The notes under the pieces are model-generated. The model was not told where the DNA came from. It did not search any database and saw only the letters and a list, made by a program, of their open reading frames with translations. From assembly GCF_039905635.1 (NCBI RefSeq), contig NZ_CP157000.1, positions 1,736,001 to 1,800,000 of the forward strand: DNA of 64,000 nucleotides, in the 5' to 3' direction. A program made the translations under genes and the position numbers. The DNA is from Microbacterium sp. ProA8 (GTDB lineage Bacteria; Actinomycetota; Actinomycetes; Actinomycetales; Microbacteriaceae). This document shows, one piece after another, positions 18,044 through 27,645 of the stretch; positions within the stretch are counted from its first letter, which is position 1; each line of letters starts with the position of its first letter.

Positions 18044-19437
18044 GCCCCACACCTCTCACCCGCGACGAGCTCGCCCGACGCAGCGGCGACGCGGCCGCCA
18101 CCCCGGCTCCGGTGCGGATCGTCCATCTGGGCCTCGGGCACTTCTTCCGCGCTCACCAGGCCTGGTACACCGCCCATGCTGCCGATGCAGCGCGATGGGG
18201 GATCGCAGCATTCACCGGGCGCAGCATCGCGAGCGCCGAGGCCCTCAACCGGCAAGACGGACTCTTCACGCTGGTCGAGCGTGGCCCCCACACCGATCGA
18301 CTCGAGGTGATCGGAAGCGTCGTGGAGGCCGTCGCGGGGCAGGACGTGCAGCGCCTCGAGGCTCTTGCCCGTGACCCGCAGGTTGCCGTCATCACCCTCA
18401 CCGTGACCGAGAGCGGCTACCGGCTGACCACCGCCGGGCTGCCCGATCTCGACGACCCGGACGTGCGCGCAGACCTCGAAGCGCTGCGCGCCGGCGCGTC
18501 GGCCGCGTCGACGGTGCTCGGCCGATTGACGACCGCCTTCCGTGCACGACGCGACGCAGACGCAGGGCCGATCGCGGTCGTTCCCTGCGACAACATCCCC
18601 GGCAACGGCGAGTTCGTCGCCCAGGGCGTCATCGCGTTCGCTGAGCGGGTCGACCCGACCCTCGCCGCGTGGGTCACGGCGAACGTGTCGTTCGTGAGCA
18701 CATCGGTCGACCGCATCACTCCCCACACCAACGAGGTCCCCGCTGTCGTGTCGAGTGCGGGCTGGCTCGACGACCTGACGGTGATCACCGAGCCGTTCTC
18801 GGACTGGGTGCTCGCGGGCGACTTCCCCGCGGGAAGGCCCGACTGGGAGAGCGCCGGTGCCCGGTTCGTCGACGACATCGAACCGTGGGAGAACCGGAAG
18901 CTGTGGCTGCTCAACGGCGCCCACAGTCTCCTCACGTTCGCGGGGATGCCGCGCGGGCTCCATACGGTCGCCGAAGCGATCGCCGACCCCGAGTGCCGTG
19001 CCCTCGTCGAGTCCTTCTGGGACGAAGCCGTCGCCTGCCTTCCCGACGGCACGGAGCACGTGCAGTACCGGAGCCAGCTCATCGAGCGCTTCGCGAATCC
19101 TCGAATCGTCCACCGGCTCGCGCAGATCGCCGCCGAGGCGACGACGAAGGTGGAGTTTCGATTCGCGGCCGTCGCCGAGCGCTCGATCGCAGCAGGTCGG
19201 GACACCTCGGCAAGCGCGCGCGCTCTCGCGACATGGATCGCCTGGCTGCGAACGGATCCCGGCGCCGTCGACGTGCGAGCCGACGCGGTCGCCGCTGCCG
19301 AGGCATCCGACGACCCCGTCTCGTCGCTCGTCGGACTTGTCTCACCGAAACTCGCAGCCCTTCCCGGCTTCGTCGATGACGTCCGGCAACTCGTCCCGGA
19401 CGTGTCCACAGATCAGACTCCCGCTCTCGGTCGATGA
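18040..19437 (+). CDS. uxuB: mannitol dehydrogenase family, probable fructuronate reductase
   Basis: 465 residues from the GTG at 18040 (GTGA overlap with uxaC). IVHLGLGHFFRAHQAWY is the N-terminal NAD-binding signature of the polyol dehydrogenase/D-mannonate oxidoreductase family, and KLWLLNGAHSLL carries the family's Lys and Asn-His active-site region. Placed between uxaC and manD, it is expected to reduce D-fructuronate to D-mannonate. Mannitol or tagaturonate reduction are alternatives within the family, but the operon makes UxuB the best reading. Confidence 0.9.
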   Translation: MSPTPLTRDELARRSGDAAATPAPVRIVHLGLGHFFRAHQAWYTAHAADAARWGIAAFTGRSIASAEALNRQDGLFTLVERGPHTDRLEVIGSVVEAVAGQDVQRLEALARDPQVAVITLTVTESGYRLTTAGLPDLDDPDVRADLEALRAGASAASTVLGRLTTAFRARRDADAGPIAVVPCDNIPGNGEFVAQGVIAFAERVDPTLAAWVTANVSFVSTSVDRITPHTNEVPAVVSSAGWLDDLTVITEPFSDWVLAGDFPAGRPDWESAGARFVDDIEPWENRKLWLLNGAHSLLTFAGMPRGLHTVAEAIADPECRALVESFWDEAVACLPDGTEHVQYRSQLIERFANPRIVHRLAQIAAEATTKVEFRFAAVAERSIAAGRDTSASARALATWIAWLRTDPGAVDVRADAVAAAEASDDPVSSLVGLVSPKLAALPGFVDDVRQLVPDVSTDQTPALGR

Positions 19438-19482
19438 CCGAACAGGGCATGCGCTCATTCCACTGTTCTAAAGGAGAACCCC

Positions 19483-20721
19483 ATGATCATCGAAAAGGCT
19501 GAGGTCATCGTGACCAGCCCTGATCGCAACTTCGTCACGTTGAAGCTGACGACCGACGAAGGGCACACGGGTCTCGGCGACGCAACCCTGAACGGGCGTG
19601 AACTGGCGGTCGTCGCGTATCTCACCGAGCACGTGGTGCCGCTTCTCATCGGGTCGGATGCCTCGAAGATCGAGGACACCTGGCAGTTCCTTTACCGGTC
19701 GGCGTACTGGCGACGTGGCCCGGTGACGATGGCGGCCAGCGCAGCGGTCGACATGGCGCTGTGGGACATCAAGGGCAAGGCCGCCGGGATGCCGGTGTAC
19801 CAGCTGCTGGGTGGCGCGAGCCGCAGTGGGCTGATGGCGTACGGGCACGCGTCCGGCAAGGAACTCCCCGAGTTGTTTGACTCGATCCGCGCGCACCAGG
19901 AGCAGGGCTACAAGGCGATCCGGGTGCAGACCGGCGTGCCGACGCTGAAGGCGATCTACGGCATCGCGGCGCAGGGTGCCGACGTCGGCGACGCGACAGT
20001 CCGGTACGACCACGAGCCCGCCCGCCGCGGTGCGAAGCCGGTGGAGGAGGACTGGGACACCCGGGCCTACCTCAACCACCTCCCCGGCGTCTTCGAGGCC
20101 GTCCGCAACGAGTTCGGCCCCGACATCCCGCTGCTCCACGACGGTCACCACCGGATGACGCCCATCCAGGCCGCCCGGCTCGGCAAGGACCTCGAGCCGT
20201 ACGACCTGTTCTGGCTCGAGGACTGCACGCCTGCCGAGAACCAGGAGGCGCTGCGGCTGGTGCGCCAGCACACCACGACGCCGCTGGCGATCGGCGAGAT
20301 CTTCAACACCGTTTGGGACTTCAAGGACATCATCCGCGATCAGCTCATCGACTACGTGCGCGGCGCCGTCACCCACATGGGCGGGATCAGTCCCCTCAAG
20401 AAGACGCTCGACTACGCCGCGATGTACCAGATCAAGTCGGGCATGCACGGACCCACTGACATCTCCCCGGTCGGCATGGCCGCTGCGATGCACCTGGGGC
20501 TCAGCATCCACAACTTCGGCATCCAGGAGTACATGCGCCACGGTGCGAAGACCGATCAGGTCTTCGAGCAGTCCTTCACCTGGACGGACGGTTACCTCCA
20601 CCCCGGCGAGAACCCTGGCCTCGGCGTCGAGCTCAACGTCGATGAGGCAGGCAAGTATCCGTACGAGCAGGCGTACCTGCCCTACAACCGCCTGCTCGAC
20701 GGCACCGTCCACGACTGGTGA
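19483..20721 (+). CDS. manD: D-mannonate dehydratase, enolase superfamily
   Basis: 412 residues, close to the ~400 of known ManD enzymes. It dehydrates D-mannonate to 2-keto-3-deoxygluconate. The metal ligands are D220 (LLHDGHHR), E246 ([12 protein letters not shown]) and E272 (AIGEIFN); their spacing of 26 and 26 residues is exactly that of characterised ManD. The YPYEQAYLP ending is also typical. It replaces the unrelated UxuA-type dehydratase. AAAGGAG precedes the ATG. The gluconokinase fragment overlaps its stop by 4 bases. Confidence 0.95.
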   Translation: MIIEKAEVIVTSPDRNFVTLKLTTDEGHTGLGDATLNGRELAVVAYLTEHVVPLLIGSDASKIEDTWQFLYRSAYWRRGPVTMAASAAVDMALWDIKGKAAGMPVYQLLGGASRSGLMAYGHASGKELPELFDSIRAHQEQGYKAIRVQTGVPTLKAIYGIAAQGADVGDATVRYDHEPARRGAKPVEEDWDTRAYLNHLPGVFEAVRNEFGPDIPLLHDGHHRMTPIQAARLGKDLEPYDLFWLEDCTPAENQEALRLVRQHTTTPLAIGEIFNTVWDFKDIIRDQLIDYVRGAVTHMGGISPLKKTLDYAAMYQIKSGMHGPTDISPVGMAAAMHLGLSIHNFGIQEYMRHGAKTDQVFEQSFTWTDGYLHPGENPGLGVELNVDEAGKYPYEQAYLPYNRLLDGTVHDW

Positions 20722-21086
20722 GCGACACGGATGCCGCGGCTGGCGCGCCGGAATGGCCGGTTGCGGTCGTCGTGATGGGGGTGGCGGGCGCCGGAAAGTC
20801 GACGCTCGCCGTCGCCATCGCGGAACGACTCGACGCGGCCTTCATCGAAGCTGACGATCTTCACTCTGCGGAGGCGAAGGCGCAGATGGCGGCGGGGGTG
20901 CCGGCGAGATGCTCCAACGTTGCCAGCTGCGAGGCGAGCATCGATGCGGGCATGAAATGCCCCGTTCGCTCAACGCGAGATCTGCGCGTCTGTCGTCGCC
21001 GCGACGACATCTCCGCGATCAGCTGGGCCGTGTCAGAGTACGGGGCCCAGCCGGCGCGAGTCGCGCTCCGCGGCAATCGGGGGTGA
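20718..21086 (+). pseudogene. broken gluconokinase gene (N-terminal part)
   Basis: The GTG at 20718 overlaps the manD stop (GTGA). The first ~62 codons read as gluconokinase: MGVAGAGKST is the Walker A loop, then FIEADDLHS and KAQMAAGVP, the substrate-side motifs. After about 20907 similarity stops and the frame runs on through unrelated codons to 21086. The ~170-residue family length is not reached and the middle of the enzyme is missing. The sequence just after the break is the 3' part of a gluconokinase in reverse orientation (next entry). The gene is probably dead, though a short product could still be made. Confidence 0.82.
20902..20982 (-). pseudogene. inverted fragment of a gluconokinase 3' end
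   Basis: Read on the minus strand, this piece gives RTGHFMPASMLASQLATLE, which matches the conserved C-terminal block of gluconokinases (GHFMP-x-x-L-x-x-SQ-x-x-TLE). It begins where the + strand N-terminal fragment stops. The end-to-end joining of a 5' part and an inverted 3' part suggests inversion plus deletion of the middle ~80-90 codons. The fragment has no start or stop of its own. Confidence 0.72.
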
Positions 21087-21130
21087 GGCGGAGGCGTCAT
21101 GCCGCGGGCATCGCGGCATGACCATCGCGT

Positions 21131-21928
21131 TCAGAGCACGCTGACCAGCTGGTCGAGGTCGTCGTTGGGCAGTTCGTCGGCGACGGCGGTGACAGAGATC
21201 TCGACGAGCTCGGCCCTGCCCGACAGGACGTTGAGGAAGGCGGTGTCGGCCGCATCCCGGCCGGTGGCGATTCTGACGAGCGTCGACCGCGGCGCGAGGG
21301 CGCTGGCGTCGACCGCCCGCCACGCACCATCCACCCACGCCTCGGCGACGGCGTGGAAATCCATCGGGTCCAGCCCGGGCGCGTACACGGCCACAGATCT
21401 AGCCGGCACACCTTGTGCGCGGAGCAGTGCCACGCACAGGTGCGAATAGTCACGGCACACGCCGCGCCGGGCGAGCAGCGTCCGCACCGCACCGTCGGTC
21501 GGGAGGGAAGAGCCCGGCATGTAGCTCAGGCGCGTCCCGACCCACGATGACACCGCCGTCAGCAGCTCGGCGGCACCCTGGATGCCGCGGAACTCGGCTG
21601 CGGAGGTCTCGGCGAGCGCGTCCGACTCGGCGTATCTGCTGGGGCGCAGATAGGTCAAGAGCTCGACGTCGTCGCGGGCCATCGGCGACGCCGTGCCCTC
21701 GATGGTGGCGTCGTAGCTCATCACCAGCCTGCCGACGCCGCTCTGCACCCGATGCAGCCGGGTGGCGTGGACGTCGGTGAGCTCGGCGATCGAGACGGGT
21801 GCCCCGTCCAGGGTCGCGGTCACGTGCTCCGTGCTGAGGTCGTAGTCGCCGGCCGCCGCGATCGAGAAGACCAGGTCGGCGGGTTCGGTGATGTCGAGGA
21901 CGATGGTGCTGCTGACCGTGCGCTGCAT
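21131..21928 (-). CDS. transglutaminase-like domain protein
   Basis: 265 residues. The N-terminal ~110 residues form a beta-rich domain (transglutaminase N-like), followed by the papain-like core: RRGVCRDYSHL supplies the catalytic Cys, DFHAVAEAWVDG the His and VDASA the Asp. Such bacterial proteins are putative cysteine proteases or amidases of unknown substrate. There is no signal peptide. It is 51 bp downstream of the amine oxidase gene on the same strand, so they may share a transcript. The ending VSVL is intact. Confidence 0.87.
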   Translation of the reverse strand: MQRTVSSTIVLDITEPADLVFSIAAAGDYDLSTEHVTATLDGAPVSIAELTDVHATRLHRVQSGVGRLVMSYDATIEGTASPMARDDVELLTYLRPSRYAESDALAETSAAEFRGIQGAAELLTAVSSWVGTRLSYMPGSSLPTDGAVRTLLARRGVCRDYSHLCVALLRAQGVPARSVAVYAPGLDPMDFHAVAEAWVDGAWRAVDASALAPRSTLVRIATGRDAADTAFLNVLSGRAELVEISVTAVADELPNDDLDQLVSVL

Positions 21929-21979
21929 TGCCCAAGCCTGCCCTGAACGCGGCGAGAAAGCGAAAGCTTCGGCGAACGC

Positions 21980-23302
21980 TCAGGTCCAGGCGGTCTCGAT
22001 CGGGATGTCGTACCCCAGCACGCGCGACGCTACGCGGTGTCCGGAGCACATCGCCGCGGTCACGGTTGCGGGGTCGTCGGTCCACGTCGCCTCGCCCGCG
22101 AGGTGCAGGACGCCCCCGATCGGCGTGGCGAGGTCGTCGTGGTCGGCGGTCGTGGATCCGACGGTCATGTAGGCGTAGGAGCCGTGCGACCACGGGTCGT
22201 CCTGCCAGTCCGTGACATGCACATGCGTCGGCCGGTCCACGCGATCGCCGTACAGGCGACGCAGCTGCGTGAGCACCGAGTCGACGATCTCCTCCTCGGT
22301 CCAGTCGCGGGTCTCGATGGCGGCCGGCCCGGCCGCGAACGTCAGCAGGGTCGGCGTGTCGTGCAGCGCCGTGAGGTCGTACCACGAGTGCCACCAGCGG
22401 CTCTCGGGGCCTTGCTGCCGGATCGCATAGACGTCGTCGTCCCAGAACTTCGTCGGAAACCGCAGGAACACCTTCTCGAAGGCGTTCATGCTCAGCCGGG
22501 CCAGGGCTCCGGAGACCGGCTCGGGCAGGGCCGGCTCGATGACGAAGTCGTCGGACTGGAGCACGCCGACCGGCACCGTGACGATCGCACCGTCGGCGGC
22601 GAAAGCACCATGGTCGGTCGTGACGACGACGCCCTCGGCAGACCACTGCACGCGAGAGACGACATGGATGAGGCGGATGTCGAGCCCCTCGGCGAGTCGC
22701 CGGGGAAGGCGGTCGTACCCATCGGGGAACACCACCTCGTCGCCCTCGACGACATCGTCGTCGAGGCCGTGCGCGGCGAGGTCCTCGATCCACACGCCGT
22801 ACTGCTCCTCGGACCGGTGCTCGAAGTACTCCCGCACGCGCTGCGTCCGTTCGGCGTCCCACCCCTGCGCGGCGAGCGCCACCTCGGTGACGTCGCGATA
22901 CGAGGCGTCCGGAGCGGACGCGGCGACCGCGTCGAGCAGCGCGGCATCGGCGGCGTGGATGTCGGCGATGAACGCCTGGGCTGCGGCATCCGTCAATCGC
23001 CTCCCATCGGGGCCGTAGTACGCGATCGGCCGGCTGTCGGGCTGGTAGCCGCCGACGGTGAACTCGACGGCGGGCATGCCGAAGGCCTCCGCTGCGGCAG
23101 CCACCGGCGAGTCCGTGATGCCGTGGATCCAGGATGCACCCATGTCGGTGGCGAGGCCGAAGCGCCGGTCGGTCGACACGCGCCCGCCCACGCGGTCGCG
23201 GGCTTCGAGCACGACGACATCGCGCCCCGCCTCGACGAGCAGCCGGGCCGCGGTGAGCCCCGCGACCCCCGCGCCGACGATGATCGTGTCGAAATGATCC
23301 AT
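21980..23302 (-). CDS. flavin-dependent amine oxidase family protein
   Basis: 440 residues from the ATG at 23302, 8 nt after GGAGGA (a GTG two codons upstream is too close to that site). VGAGVAG near residue 10, [11 protein letters not shown], and the C-terminal LHLAGEATW with the [11 protein letters not shown] helix are the FAD-binding motifs of the flavin monoamine oxidase family. It would oxidise an amine or polyamine with release of H2O2. The substrate cannot be told. No signal peptide is evident. Confidence 0.9.
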   Translation of the reverse strand: MDHFDTIIVGAGVAGLTAARLLVEAGRDVVVLEARDRVGGRVSTDRRFGLATDMGASWIHGITDSPVAAAAEAFGMPAVEFTVGGYQPDSRPIAYYGPDGRRLTDAAAQAFIADIHAADAALLDAVAASAPDASYRDVTEVALAAQGWDAERTQRVREYFEHRSEEQYGVWIEDLAAHGLDDDVVEGDEVVFPDGYDRLPRRLAEGLDIRLIHVVSRVQWSAEGVVVTTDHGAFAADGAIVTVPVGVLQSDDFVIEPALPEPVSGALARLSMNAFEKVFLRFPTKFWDDDVYAIRQQGPESRWWHSWYDLTALHDTPTLLTFAAGPAAIETRDWTEEEIVDSVLTQLRRLYGDRVDRPTHVHVTDWQDDPWSHGSYAYMTVGSTTADHDDLATPIGGVLHLAGEATWTDDPATVTAAMCSGHRVASRVLGYDIPIETAWT

Positions 23303-23427
23303 GTGCACCGTCCTCCTGCGCGCAGCGCCGCGCGCTCCGACGCTATCGGCACGGGGGCGGGGGCGCGAACGGAATCCGGGCGAGACACCGCTCTACCCCT
23401 CGTCGGGGCCCGGTGGGACGATGAACC

Positions 23428-24141
23428 ATGGCGACTGGGGCCGAGCACTTCGACGACGCCGGCGAGGCCCGCGGCGACGCGGCGCTCGCCCGCAGACTGC
23501 AGATCCTCGCCACCGAGCACTGGGGACTGCTCGCCGCGCGCAGCACCGCGCAGAACGAGGTGCTCACCCGCATCAGCATCTACCTCACGCTCGTGTCGGC
23601 AGGCCTCGTCACCATCGGCCTGCTCGGGCAGGCCACCGAGTTCGGATCGTGGTTCCCGGTCGCCGCGCTCGCGATCCTCGGCTTTCTGACCGTGGTCGGC
23701 CTGCTGACTTTGATCCGCATGCTCACGGTCTCCGAGGAGGACATGATGTTCGTCCTCGCGATGAACCGGATCCGGGGCGGCTACGCCGACGTCGACCCGG
23801 CCGCAGCCGAGTACTTCCTCGCTTCCACCCACGACGACTTCGTCGGAATGGCCGTCACGTATTCGTTCCTCCGGCATCGCGGCGGATTCGAGCAGGTGCT
23901 CGGCTCGTCTTTGATCATGAGCGCGCTCGTCACGGGCTCCGTGGGCGGGATGTTCGCCGGCGGCCTGTGCGCCGCGCTGGGCATGCCCACCGGCGGGGCC
24001 GTGACCATCGGCATCATCGTGGGGCTGGCGATCGTCGCCGCCACCGCATGGTACGGCGGCTATCGCTTCAGGGGGGCCTGGCAGACCTACACCCCGCGGC
24101 GCCCGAGCGCGGGGCTGCCGGCGCAATGGGGATCGCGCTGA
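23428..24141 (+). CDS. uncharacterised membrane protein
   Basis: 237 residues. A soluble N-terminal helix (~45 residues) is followed by two adjacent membrane spans (about 50-95), a ~60-residue soluble loop with DVDPAAAEYFLASTHDDF, and two further spans near residues 160-205 rich in Gly. I do not recognise a family beyond actinobacterial conserved membrane proteins. The ATG lies after a GGTGGGACGATGAACC stretch; the ribosome site is weak. It is divergent from the amine oxidase gene. Confidence 0.7.
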   Translation: MATGAEHFDDAGEARGDAALARRLQILATEHWGLLAARSTAQNEVLTRISIYLTLVSAGLVTIGLLGQATEFGSWFPVAALAILGFLTVVGLLTLIRMLTVSEEDMMFVLAMNRIRGGYADVDPAAAEYFLASTHDDFVGMAVTYSFLRHRGGFEQVLGSSLIMSALVTGSVGGMFAGGLCAALGMPTGGAVTIGIIVGLAIVAATAWYGGYRFRGAWQTYTPRRPSAGLPAQWGSR

Positions 24142-24142
24142 G

Positions 24143-24187
<45 letters not shown>

Positions 24188-24224
24188 CGCGAGGCCGTGG
24201 GACTCACGAGGCCGTGAGGGTGTG

Positions 24225-24935
24225 GTGCCCGTGGCATCGCCTGCTCCGCTCCCGTCGCACGGCCCGGCTCTCGTCATCCGCCAGGAGGAGCGAGCGGATG
24301 CCGAGGCCGACCTCGAGCGATCCGTCGAGCTCCTGCGCGCCGTCGCCACGGGCGTGATCGCGCACGATCGCGTGGTGCGGCTCTACGCCCCTGCGCCCAC
24401 CGTCGCGATGAGCCGGCGAGAGAGCCGGCTGCCCGGCTTCGCGACGGCATGCCAGACGTCGATCGAGCGCGGCTTCGCGCCGGTCATCCGCCCCACCGGC
24501 GGCCGCGCCGTCGCCTACGACGAGACGTGCATCGTGTTCGACGTGATCGCCCGCGAGGAGGACGGCGCCATCGACCAGGTGCGGTTCTTCCGTGAGATCG
24601 GCGAGGCGCTCGCCGCGGCGCTGCGCGGGCTCGGCGTGGACGCCCGGGTCGGCGACGTGCCGGGGGAGTACTGCCCGGGCGAGTTCAGCATCAACGCGCG
24701 CGGCGCGGTGAAGCTGATCGGCACCTCGCAGCGGGCGGTGCGCGGTGGGCGGCTGCTCAGCGGGATGCTGCCGCTCGCCGGAGTCGAGCGCTTCACCGAC
24801 GTGCTCCTCGCGGTCAACGCGGCCCTCGGTCTGGACTGGGACCCGGCGACCTTCGGCAGCCTCGGCGCCGAGACGGCGGGGATCCCGCGCGCCGCCGCGG
24901 AGGACGCGCTGATCGCCGCGCTCGCCGAGGGGTGA
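24225..24935 (+). CDS. lipoate-protein ligase A-like protein
   Basis: About 236 residues. IRPTGGRAVAYDE corresponds to the lipoate-binding R-x-G-GG-x-V-x-HD motif and FSINARGAVKLIGTSQRAVRGG to the lysine/substrate loop of the LplA/LipB fold. The family attaches or transfers lipoyl (or octanoyl) groups to carrier domains. GTG codons at 24222, 24225 and 24231 compete; GAGGG is best spaced for 24225. The simple repeat lies just upstream. Some relatives are biotin or lipoate scavengers of unknown specificity. Confidence 0.78.
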   Translation: MPVASPAPLPSHGPALVIRQEERADAEADLERSVELLRAVATGVIAHDRVVRLYAPAPTVAMSRRESRLPGFATACQTSIERGFAPVIRPTGGRAVAYDETCIVFDVIAREEDGAIDQVRFFREIGEALAAALRGLGVDARVGDVPGEYCPGEFSINARGAVKLIGTSQRAVRGGRLLSGMLPLAGVERFTDVLLAVNAALGLDWDPATFGSLGAETAGIPRAAAEDALIAALAEG

Positions 24936-25134
24936 TCGGCCGGTCCGCGCCGATCGAGCCGAGCGACCGCCGGACGTCACCGGCGGGACGGAGTGCCCGG
25001 GCGCGATCCTCCCGACTCCCCGACGCCGTCCCGTGATTCGGCCGACGTCACTAGCGCGGTGATCCGGCATCGTCAACCGGGTCGATGCGCGGGAACGCCC
25101 GACCTAGCGTCGGACACCGAGGAAAGGAGTCGAC

Positions 25135-25344
25135 ATGAGCGATGCACAGCGAGGCAACACGAAGCACGGACCGAACCTCGACGAGCAGCTCGAGCAGGAG
25201 ACACGCGGGATGGTGCAGGGCCACGGCGGTGCCGCGCACGCGGAGCCCTTCCGCGAGACCGAGCCGCTGCCCGACGACACCGACGCGCCTGACACGGAGC
25301 GGGCCTTCCGGCACGATATGCCCGACGGGAGCCCGCATGACTGA
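25135..25344 (+). CDS. small acidic conserved protein
   Basis: 69 residues, very polar (many Asp, Glu, His, Gly, no Cys), with no hydrophobic core; likely disordered. AAAGGAG lies 5 nt before the ATG. Its end overlaps the next gene by 8 bases, which suggests co-translation. Function unknown; its position before the Rv2629-like gene is the main clue. Confidence 0.75.
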   Translation: MSDAQRGNTKHGPNLDEQLEQETRGMVQGHGGAAHAEPFRETEPLPDDTDAPDTERAFRHDMPDGSPHD

Positions 25345-26479
25345 CCGCAGCGACTTTGCGGAGCTGCTGGCCCAGCCCGGCCCGTGGACCTCCGCCTACA
25401 TCGACGGTCCTGGTGATCAGCCGACGGGGACGGAGGAGTCCCGACAGCGATCGGTCCGCGAACGCCTGCGGGAGGCGGGTGCGCCTGAGGCCGATGTCGA
25501 GGCGATGGCGGACGTGCTCGGCGCCTCGACGGGCGTTCCGAGCCCTTCCGCGCGGTGCGTGCTGGTCCGTGCGGGGCGTGTCGAGGTGGACGAGTCCTTC
25601 GCCGACGCGCGCCGCGGCCCGGAGCGGTTCCACCACGGACCGATTCCGGAGGTGCTGCCGCTCCTGCGCCATCGTGAGACGGAACTCGCCTATCTCGTGG
25701 TCGAGGCGGGGCGCGAGGGCGCCGAGATCCGCCTCGAGAGAGCGGGGCGGCGCGCGCCGGAAGAGGAGATCGAGGTCGAGGGCGACACCGGCAGGCTCGC
25801 CAAGGTGAAGGCCGGCAACATGTCGCAGGCTCGGCTGCAGCGGCGTGCGGAGAACGTGTGGATGCACAACATGGCGGAGGTGGCGGATGCCGTCGACCGG
25901 CTGGTGCGCGATCACCGGCCGTCGTTCGTCGTCTTGGCCGGCGACATCCGTGCACGACAGCTTCTCCGAGAGCGCCTCGCCCCGGCGAGCAGTGAGCTGG
26001 TCGTGGACGTCGACGCCCACACCCGCGCGCCGGGTGCGGACGACGACGCGCTCGAGGAGACGATCGCAGCCAGCGTGAACAGCCGGCTCCAGGAGCGGAT
26101 CTCGGAAGCGGAGGATCGTGCGGCGGCCGACGGCGGCAGCCGCGGCGCTCGCGGTACCACGGCCGTGCTGGCCGCGCTGCAGCAGGCCCAGGTCGACGAG
26201 CTGCTCCTCGACGCGAAGCTGCTGGATTCCGGCGAAGAGCTCGAGGCGCTCGATGCGCCGCCGTGGCTGGCGGATGGGAGCGGATTCGCCGGCGAGGCCA
26301 CGAGCCTGGGTGCCGTCCCCGCGGCCGAAGCGCTCGCCCGCGCGGCGCTGGTGACCGGGGCGAGCGTGCTCGTGGTGGAGGAGGACGAGCCCGATCCGGG
26401 CGAGGAACGCGACGAGCGACCGCCCCGCGAGCCCGTGGCCGTGCTGCGCTGGCCGAAGGACGAGTCGGCGCCGGCGTAG
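25337..26479 (+). CDS. Rv2629-like / baeRF-type protein (release-factor-related)
   Basis: 380 residues from the ATG at 25337. The order of domains resembles the Rv2629/baeRF family: an N-terminal alpha/beta domain, a central eRF1 domain-2-like segment with HNMAEVADAVDRLVRDHRPSFVVLAGD, and a C-terminal part with VDELLLDAKLL and a peptide like LVTGASVLVVEE of the eRF1 domain-3 type. Rv2629 of Mycobacterium is induced under hypoxia and dormancy; relatives are related to Vms1-type peptidyl-tRNA hydrolases. Function here is inferred only from that similarity. Confidence 0.72.
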   Translation: MTDRSDFAELLAQPGPWTSAYIDGPGDQPTGTEESRQRSVRERLREAGAPEADVEAMADVLGASTGVPSPSARCVLVRAGRVEVDESFADARRGPERFHHGPIPEVLPLLRHRETELAYLVVEAGREGAEIRLERAGRRAPEEEIEVEGDTGRLAKVKAGNMSQARLQRRAENVWMHNMAEVADAVDRLVRDHRPSFVVLAGDIRARQLLRERLAPASSELVVDVDAHTRAPGADDDALEETIAASVNSRLQERISEAEDRAAADGGSRGARGTTAVLAALQQAQVDELLLDAKLLDSGEELEALDAPPWLADGSGFAGEATSLGAVPAAEALARAALVTGASVLVVEEDEPDPGEERDERPPREPVAVLRWPKDESAPA

Positions 26480-26502
26480 GCCGGCGGTCGGGGTGCGCGC
26501 GG

Positions 26503-27429
26503 TCAGGCGCCGGTGGATCCGAGCGGCTGCGGGATGCCGCCTCCCGCCGGCCGCAGCGTGCGCGCGTAGTCCTCCTTGAGCACCGCGAGGTGGAACCACG
26601 CCTCGACGTTCGCCACGCCGGGGATCGCCCGGATGCGTTCGAGGCTCGCGTACAGCGCGCCGGCGGAGGGCTCGACGAGCGTCGTGACCACGTCGAAGCG
26701 TCCGAGCGTGCGCGCAGCGAAGTCCACGCCGCGCCAGGTGCGCAGGGCCTCGGTCACACGATCGTCCGCCCCGGCCAGATTGAGGCCGACGCCCATGGAG
26801 AGCTGCCGGTGCGCGAGCCCGCGAGCCTCGACCGCGCTGATCTTGATGACGCCGCCGGTGACGAGCCGCTGCACCCGGGTCGTCACCGCGGAGGGCGAGA
26901 GGCGCACGGCCTCACCGAGCGCGCGATAGCTCGTGCGTCCGTCGCGCTGCAGCTGCTCGATGAGCGCGGTGTCGATGGCGTCGATGGTGACGTCGCCGTG
27001 GTACTCCGAGACGAAGAACCCCTTCACCACGTCGGTGTAGATGAGCGTGTTGATGTCGGCTACCCCGGGAAGGGCGCGGATCTCGGCCAGCAGATCGTGC
27101 AGGGCCGGCATCGAGCCGAGCCGCACCTCGGTGACGAGGTCGTGGGCTCCGCCGACGGCCGACACCAGCACCGTCTCGCTGAGACCGCGCAGGTGCTGCG
27201 CGACGGGCTCGACGCCGCCGCGGGTGCGGATCGACACGTGTGCCAGCACGTGCTGCCCGAGGAACACCGGGTCGACGGCGGCGACCACTCGCACCGTGCC
27301 GTCGGCCAGCATCGCGTTCAGGCGCGCCGATACCGCGGCGCGCGACTGGCCCAGCCGCCCCGCCAGCGCATGGATGCTCGCCCGGCCGTCGATCTGCAGC
27401 TCACGGATCAGCTCGGCGTCGAAATCCAT
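26503..27429 (-). CDS. Lrp/AsnC family regulator with two tandem units
   Basis: 308 residues, twice the usual ~150. It has two Lrp units: helix-turn-helix DFDAELIRELQIDGRASIHA plus a ligand (RAM) domain, then a second DAIDTALIEQLQRDGRTSYR with another RAM domain. GAGGATCGCC before the ATG at 27429 sets the start. It is divergent from the MHS transporter and probably controls the transporter-amidohydrolase-decarboxylase-ureohydrolase operon in response to an amino acid or its product. Confidence 0.9.
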   Translation of the reverse strand: MDFDAELIRELQIDGRASIHALAGRLGQSRAAVSARLNAMLADGTVRVVAAVDPVFLGQHVLAHVSIRTRGGVEPVAQHLRGLSETVLVSAVGGAHDLVTEVRLGSMPALHDLLAEIRALPGVADINTLIYTDVVKGFFVSEYHGDVTIDAIDTALIEQLQRDGRTSYRALGEAVRLSPSAVTTRVQRLVTGGVIKISAVEARGLAHRQLSMGVGLNLAGADDRVTEALRTWRGVDFAARTLGRFDVVTTLVEPSAGALYASLERIRAIPGVANVEAWFHLAVLKEDYARTLRPAGGGIPQPLGSTGA

Positions 27430-27468
27430 GGCGATCCTCGATTCGGCGATTTTCCCGCGATCGCACGC

Positions 27469-27526
27469 GGTGATGTGCAGAAGTCGAGTGTAGGCCGCTT
27501 TCGGCACGATGTCATGTGGTGATGTG
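27469..27526. promoter_or_regulatory. repeated GGTGATGTG in Lrp-MHS gap, possible operator
   Basis: GGTGATGTG occurs at 27469-27477 and again at 27518-27526, 49 bp apart, in the divergent gap between the Lrp/AsnC gene and the transporter. The first copy overlaps the dyad GCAC-N8-GTGC. Lrp-type proteins often bind repeated, helically phased sites, but these may be chance. Confidence 0.35.
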
Positions 27527-27645
27527 TGCGATTCGGTCGACAGAACCCCAGTTCGACGGGCGGATGGCTGGAGTTCTGCCCTTGCCAGCGGCATCCGTCG
27601 TCCCTAGCATCGCTCCCATCCCGACACATCCGCAAAGGAGCGGTC

